A DNA stretch of 7,031 nt from Haliscomenobacter sp. (lineage in GTDB: Bacteria > Bacteroidota > Bacteroidia > Chitinophagales > Saprospiraceae): contig NZ_JADKCX010000123.1 in the NCBI RefSeq assembly GCF_016718685.1, positions 1 to 7,031 of the forward strand. The letters run 5' to 3'. Shown here one piece after another: positions 4,076 to 7,031 of the stretch. A program made the position numbers and the translations under genes. A model generated the notes under the pieces. The model did not search any database, had not been told where the DNA came from, and worked only from the letters and a program-made list of their open reading frames with translations. Position 1 is the first letter of the stretch. Each line of letters starts with the position of its first letter.

Positions 4076-6001
4076 ATGAAGCCAATTGATGTGCTGCAGC
4101 AGTACTGGGGGCACGCCCAATTTCGGCCCCAACAGGAAGCCATCATCCAGTCGGTGCTGGATGGTAGGGACACCTTGGCGTTGTTGCCTACCGGAGGCGG
4201 CAAATCGGTTTGTTTTCAAGTGCCTGCCCTGTGCCAACCCGGCATCTGCATCGTCATTTCGCCCTTGATTGCCTTGATGAAAGACCAGGTGCAAAACCTG
4301 CAAAAAAAAGGCATCCCGGCCCTGGCCATCTACGCGGGCATGGCCTACCGCGACATCGACCGCCTGTTGGACAATTGTGTACACGGCGAAATCAAGTTCC
4401 TGTACCTTTCTCCCGAACGCCTGGTGAGCGACCTGGCCCGCGCCCGCATCAAACAAATGAAGGTCAACCTCATTGCCGTAGACGAGGCGCACTGTATTTC
4501 GCAGTGGGGGTACGATTTTCGGCCACCGTACCTGGAAATTGCCAAAATCCGGGAATTTTTCCCCAAAATCCCGGTGATGGCACTTACGGCTACCGCAACC
4601 CCCGAAGTGGTGAAGGACATACAGGAGAAACTGGAATTTAAAGACCAAAACATATTTCAATCCAGTTTTTCCCGACCCAATTTGGCCTACATCGTCCGGC
4701 CAAGCGAAGCCAAGGAAGATCAATTGATCGAGATTCTGCAAAAAGTGCCCGGCAGTGGCGTGGTTTACGTGCGCAATCGTCGCCGCACCAAGGAGATCGC
4801 CCAACTTTTGCAAAAAAAACGCATCTCCGCCGATTATTACCACGCTGGCTTGACGCCGGATGAACGCTCGGCCAAACAAGACGCCTGGGTAAGTGGACGC
4901 ACCCGGGTGATGGTCAGCACCAACGCCTTTGGTATGGGCATCGATAAACCGGATGTGCGCACGGTGGTGCACCTGGAATTGCCCGATAGCCTCGAAGCTT
5001 ATTTTCAGGAAGCTGGACGGGCGGGACGTGATGGTAAAAAATCGTTTGCGGTGCTGCTCTACAACAGCAATGACCGTCGTAGTTTGGAATACCAATACGA
5101 ACAGGCTTTTCCGAGCTTGGACGAAGCCCGCAAAGTGTACCGCGCCCTGGGTAGTTTTTACCAATTGGCACTGGGCGGCGGGCAGGGCGAAAGTTTCGAT
5201 TTTGACATCACTACTTTTGCTCAAAACTATAGCCTGGAGGTTATTCGGGTCTTCAATTGTTTAAAACTCCTGGAGCAGGAAGGCTTGATCAGCTTATCCG
5301 AAGCGGTTTTCACCCCCTCTACCCTACTCATCAAGGTGGATAAAGAACGCCTGTACGACTACCAGCTCAAACACCGTGAACTGGATAAAGTACTAAAAAT
5401 CATCTTGCGCAGTTACCAGGGCGTTTTTTCCAGTTACGTCAGTTTTAGTGAGAATAAGTTGGCTGAGTATTGTAAAATTCCGCATGAGTTGCTTCAGAAA
5501 AACCTTTTGCGGATGCAGCAAGACGAAGTCATCGAATACAACCCGCAAAAAGACAAGCCCCAACTGAGTTTCCTCCGCGAACGGGAGGACGCCAATCACC
5601 TGCATTTCGACACCAAACTGTACAACTTCCGCAAAAACCGCCATGCCGAGCGCATCAAAAAAGCGCTGGCTTATGCCGAGGAAAACATTTGCCGCAGCCA
5701 GCAATTGTTGCATTATTTCGGGGAAAAAGATGCCCCCGCTTGTGGCGTTTGTGATGTGTGCCTGGAGCGCAAAAAGCAAGGCCTGGACAACGAAGGATTC
5801 GAACGTTTGCGCCAAAAAATCACCCGCTTGCTGAGCGAAGAAGCCCTGCCCGTGAAGGAACTGGTGGATTCATTTGCCCCCAAAATGCGGCAGGAAGTGC
5901 TGGAGACCTTGGCTTTTTTGCAGCAGGAAGGGCTGATTGAGGAAAAAAACGGAAAGTTGTTCCTGAAAAATGATTTATTTAAAACAACCCAATGCGCCTA
6001 G
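4076..6001 (+). CDS. recQ: ATP-dependent DNA helicase RecQ (no visible HRDC domain)
   Basis: This encodes a 641-residue superfamily 2 helicase that unwinds DNA 3' to 5' in recombination and fork repair. In order: the RecQ Q-motif FRPQQEAI (16-23); Walker A TGGGKS (39-44, K43); ISPLIALMKDQV (61-72); Walker B DEAH (136-139) with the aromatic-rich loop ISQWGYDFRP; ALTATAT (169-175); FSRPNL; VVYVRNRRRTKE (motif IV region); YYHAGL; TNAFGMGIDKPDVR (motif V); QEAGRAGRDG (motif VI with the Arg finger). The RecQ-C zinc site is C539, C556, C559, C562. After it comes a helical and winged-helix-like end (about 575-630); I see no HRDC domain, unlike E. coli RecQ. The ATG at 4076 fits the alignment of the Q-motif. 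AAGGA touches the ATG directly and is too close to act as a ribosome site. The last 10 bases overlap the next gene. Confidence 0.96.
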   Translation: MKPIDVLQQYWGHAQFRPQQEAIIQSVLDGRDTLALLPTGGGKSVCFQVPALCQPGICIVISPLIALMKDQVQNLQKKGIPALAIYAGMAYRDIDRLLDNCVHGEIKFLYLSPERLVSDLARARIKQMKVNLIAVDEAHCISQWGYDFRPPYLEIAKIREFFPKIPVMALTATATPEVVKDIQEKLEFKDQNIFQSSFSRPNLAYIVRPSEAKEDQLIEILQKVPGSGVVYVRNRRRTKEIAQLLQKKRISADYYHAGLTPDERSAKQDAWVSGRTRVMVSTNAFGMGIDKPDVRTVVHLELPDSLEAYFQEAGRAGRDGKKSFAVLLYNSNDRRSLEYQYEQAFPSLDEARKVYRALGSFYQLALGGGQGESFDFDITTFAQNYSLEVIRVFNCLKLLEQEGLISLSEAVFTPSTLLIKVDKERLYDYQLKHRELDKVLKIILRSYQGVFSSYVSFSENKLAEYCKIPHELLQKNLLRMQQDEVIEYNPQKDKPQLSFLREREDANHLHFDTKLYNFRKNRHAERIKKALAYAEENICRSQQLLHYFGEKDAPACGVCDVCLERKKQGLDNEGFERLRQKITRLLSEEALPVKELVDSFAPKMRQEVLETLAFLQQEGLIEEKNGKLFLKNDLFKTTQCA

Positions 6002-7031
6002 TTTTCACCGTCACCAATGACCTTCGCTACGATCAACGCATGATGCGCATTTGTGGCAGCTTGAGTGTTGCCGGGCATCAGGTTACCCTGGTCGGTCGGC
6101 TGCGGCGCAAGTCCCCCAGCCTACCCGAAACGAGCTATCAGCAGGTGCGGCTGCGCTGTTGGTTTGACCGTGGAAAACTGTTCTACCTCGAATACAACCT
6201 GCGTTTGTTCTTTTGGCTGCTGAGGCACACGTTTGATGTCTACACGGCCATCGACCTGGATACCATACTCCCCAATTTGGCGGTGGCTCGCTTCAAAGGT
6301 AAAAAGATCCATTACGACGCCCACGAATACTTCAGCGAAGTGCCCGAAGTGGTTGATCGCCCCACCATCAAGCGCATCTGGGAAGCAGTGGCCCGTTTTG
6401 CCATCCCACGCGTTGACGCAGCATACACCGTAGGCCCCGCTCTCGCCCAGATTTTCCAGGCGCGTTATGGCATTCCCTTTCAGGTCATCCGCAATGTCCC
6501 CATCAGCACATCAGCACACCAGCACATCAGCACACCAGCACACCAGCACATCATCCTTTACCAGGGCGTCCTCAATCGTGGTCGCGGCCTTGAAATTGCG
6601 ATTGAGTCCATGCAAAAAATCGATGGCGCTGAACTTTGGCTGGCTGGCGAAGGTGATTTATCCACCACTCTGCGACAATTGGCTACAGACTTACACCTCG
6701 AACACAAAGTCAAATTCCTGGGCTACCTGGCGCCAGAGGAACTGCGAGCAGTCACCAACCAAGCAACAATTGGCCTGAATTTGCTGGAAAACCGGGGCTT
6801 GAGCTATTATTATTCTTTGGCCAACAAGGCTTTTGATTATGTACAAGCCGAAGTGCCGTCCATTCAAATGAAGTTTCCGGAGTACATGGCGTTACAGGAA
6901 GAACACCGGGTATTTTACCTGCTTTCACGCCTGGAAGTAGACGCGCTCGTGGAAGCCATCCAACGCTTGCTGCTGGATGATGAATTGTACTTGGCCTTGC
7001 AGGAGGGATGCCGTAAGGCTGCCGTGGATTG
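5992..7031 (+). CDS. GT4-type glycosyltransferase with an in-frame octanucleotide repeat, 3' end cut by the window
   Basis: The frame opens at ATG 5992 and stays open for 346 full codons to the window edge. The protein looks like a GT-B fold enzyme that transfers a sugar from a nucleotide sugar, probably in surface polysaccharide or lipid-linked glycan synthesis. The N-terminal domain starts with LVFTVTNDLRYDQRM and has AIDLDTILPNL and HYDAHEYFSEVPEV (H111, E112). The C-terminal domain has ILYQGVLNRGRGLE (188-201), LWLAGEGDL, VKFLGYL and NKAFDYVQAEVPSIQMKFPEY (279 onward), in the place of the GT4 EX7E region with Asp for the first Glu. Between the domains, residues 171-187 (ISTSAHQHISTPAHQHI) come from six 8-base repeats. 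Downstream starts at 6040/6043 would remove the first beta strand, so 5992 is preferred. The 10-base overlap with recQ suggests co-transcription. Donor and acceptor are unknown. Confidence 0.88.
   Translation, partial: MRLVFTVTNDLRYDQRMMRICGSLSVAGHQVTLVGRLRRKSPSLPETSYQQVRLRCWFDRGKLFYLEYNLRLFFWLLRHTFDVYTAIDLDTILPNLAVARFKGKKIHYDAHEYFSEVPEVVDRPTIKRIWEAVARFAIPRVDAAYTVGPALAQIFQARYGIPFQVIRNVPISTSAHQHISTPAHQHIILYQGVLNRGRGLEIAIESMQKIDGAELWLAGEGDLSTTLRQLATDLHLEHKVKFLGYLAPEELRAVTNQATIGLNLLENRGLSYYYSLANKAFDYVQAEVPSIQMKFPEYMALQEEHRVFYLLSRLEVDALVEAIQRLLLDDELYLALQEGCRKAAVD
6504..6551 (+). repeat. Octanucleotide tandem repeat (CAGCACAY)6 inside the glycosyltransferase
   Basis: Six head-to-tail 8-base units with no other changes than the last base: T, C, T, C, C, T. 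The total is 48 bases, so the frame is kept with six units. Eight is not a multiple of three, so a gain or loss of one unit shifts the frame. One unit lost would lead to TGA at 6591-6593; one unit gained would lead to TGA at 6776-6778. Either would remove the C-terminal domain or most of it. Confidence 0.95.

Noticed and set aside
3965..5224. Long open frame (419 codons) on the minus strand opposite recQ
   Set aside because: It mirrors the strongly supported RecQ helicase core, has no recognisable family features, and its composition follows from the codon pattern of the + strand gene.
6504..6551. CRISPR-like array
   Set aside because: The repeats are directly adjacent 8-base units without spacers and lie in a coding frame; no cas genes are present.
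6467..6778. Separate small gene with Ser-Ala-His-Gln-His-Thr repeats
   Set aside because: It is the +1 frame of the glycosyltransferase through the octanucleotide array; glycosyltransferase motifs continue in the main frame on both sides.

Overview
The window looks like chromosomal DNA from a member of the Bacteroidota, most likely in or near the Saprospiria (for example a Haliscomenobacter-like genome). The basis is promoter sequences of the Bacteroidota type (TTG, about 20 bases, TAnnTTTG), no Shine-Dalgarno sequence at a normal distance from any start codon, moderate GC, and protein variants typical of that phylum. The placement is inference from sequence character, not from a database search. 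All genes lie on the + strand and there is no gap longer than about 150 bases.

Layout: (1) positions 1-1092 hold the 3' part of an unassigned radical SAM protein gene. (2) 1093-1202 is a regulatory gap with a good Bacteroidota promoter and two palindromes; it drives a 2Fe-2S ferredoxin gene (fdx) followed 32 bases later by iscX, the two genes that end the classical iron-sulfur cluster assembly (isc) operon in proteobacteria. (3) 1878-3931 is a compact group of a KdsC-type HAD phosphatase, a UbiA-family membrane prenyltransferase and a Maf-family nucleotide pyrophosphatase. The last two overlap in ATGA. This region carries three one-base length discrepancies. Two compensate each other and garble HAD motif II of the phosphatase; the third breaks ubiA into two frames. 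(4) 3932-4075 is a gap with an imperfect long inverted repeat that looks like a dispersed intergenic (REP-like) element, followed by a small hairpin. (5) 4076-6001 encodes a complete RecQ helicase without a recognisable HRDC domain. (6) Overlapping the end of recQ by 10 bases, an open frame runs off the right edge and encodes a GT4-type glycosyltransferase. Its interdomain linker is built from six copies of an octanucleotide (CAGCACAY), so one unit gained or lost would shift the frame.

How the parts fit: fdx and iscX serve iron-sulfur cluster assembly, on which the radical SAM protein upstream would depend. The HAD phosphatase (Kdo/LPS precursor or related sugar acid), the prenyltransferase and the glycosyltransferase point to envelope lipid and polysaccharide synthesis. 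RecQ and Maf are housekeeping genome and nucleotide-pool functions. No tRNA, rRNA, CRISPR array, insertion sequence or prophage gene was seen. The observations most worth checking are the octanucleotide repeat inside the glycosyltransferase, the cluster of one-base indels at 2036-2667, and the palindromes upstream of fdx.
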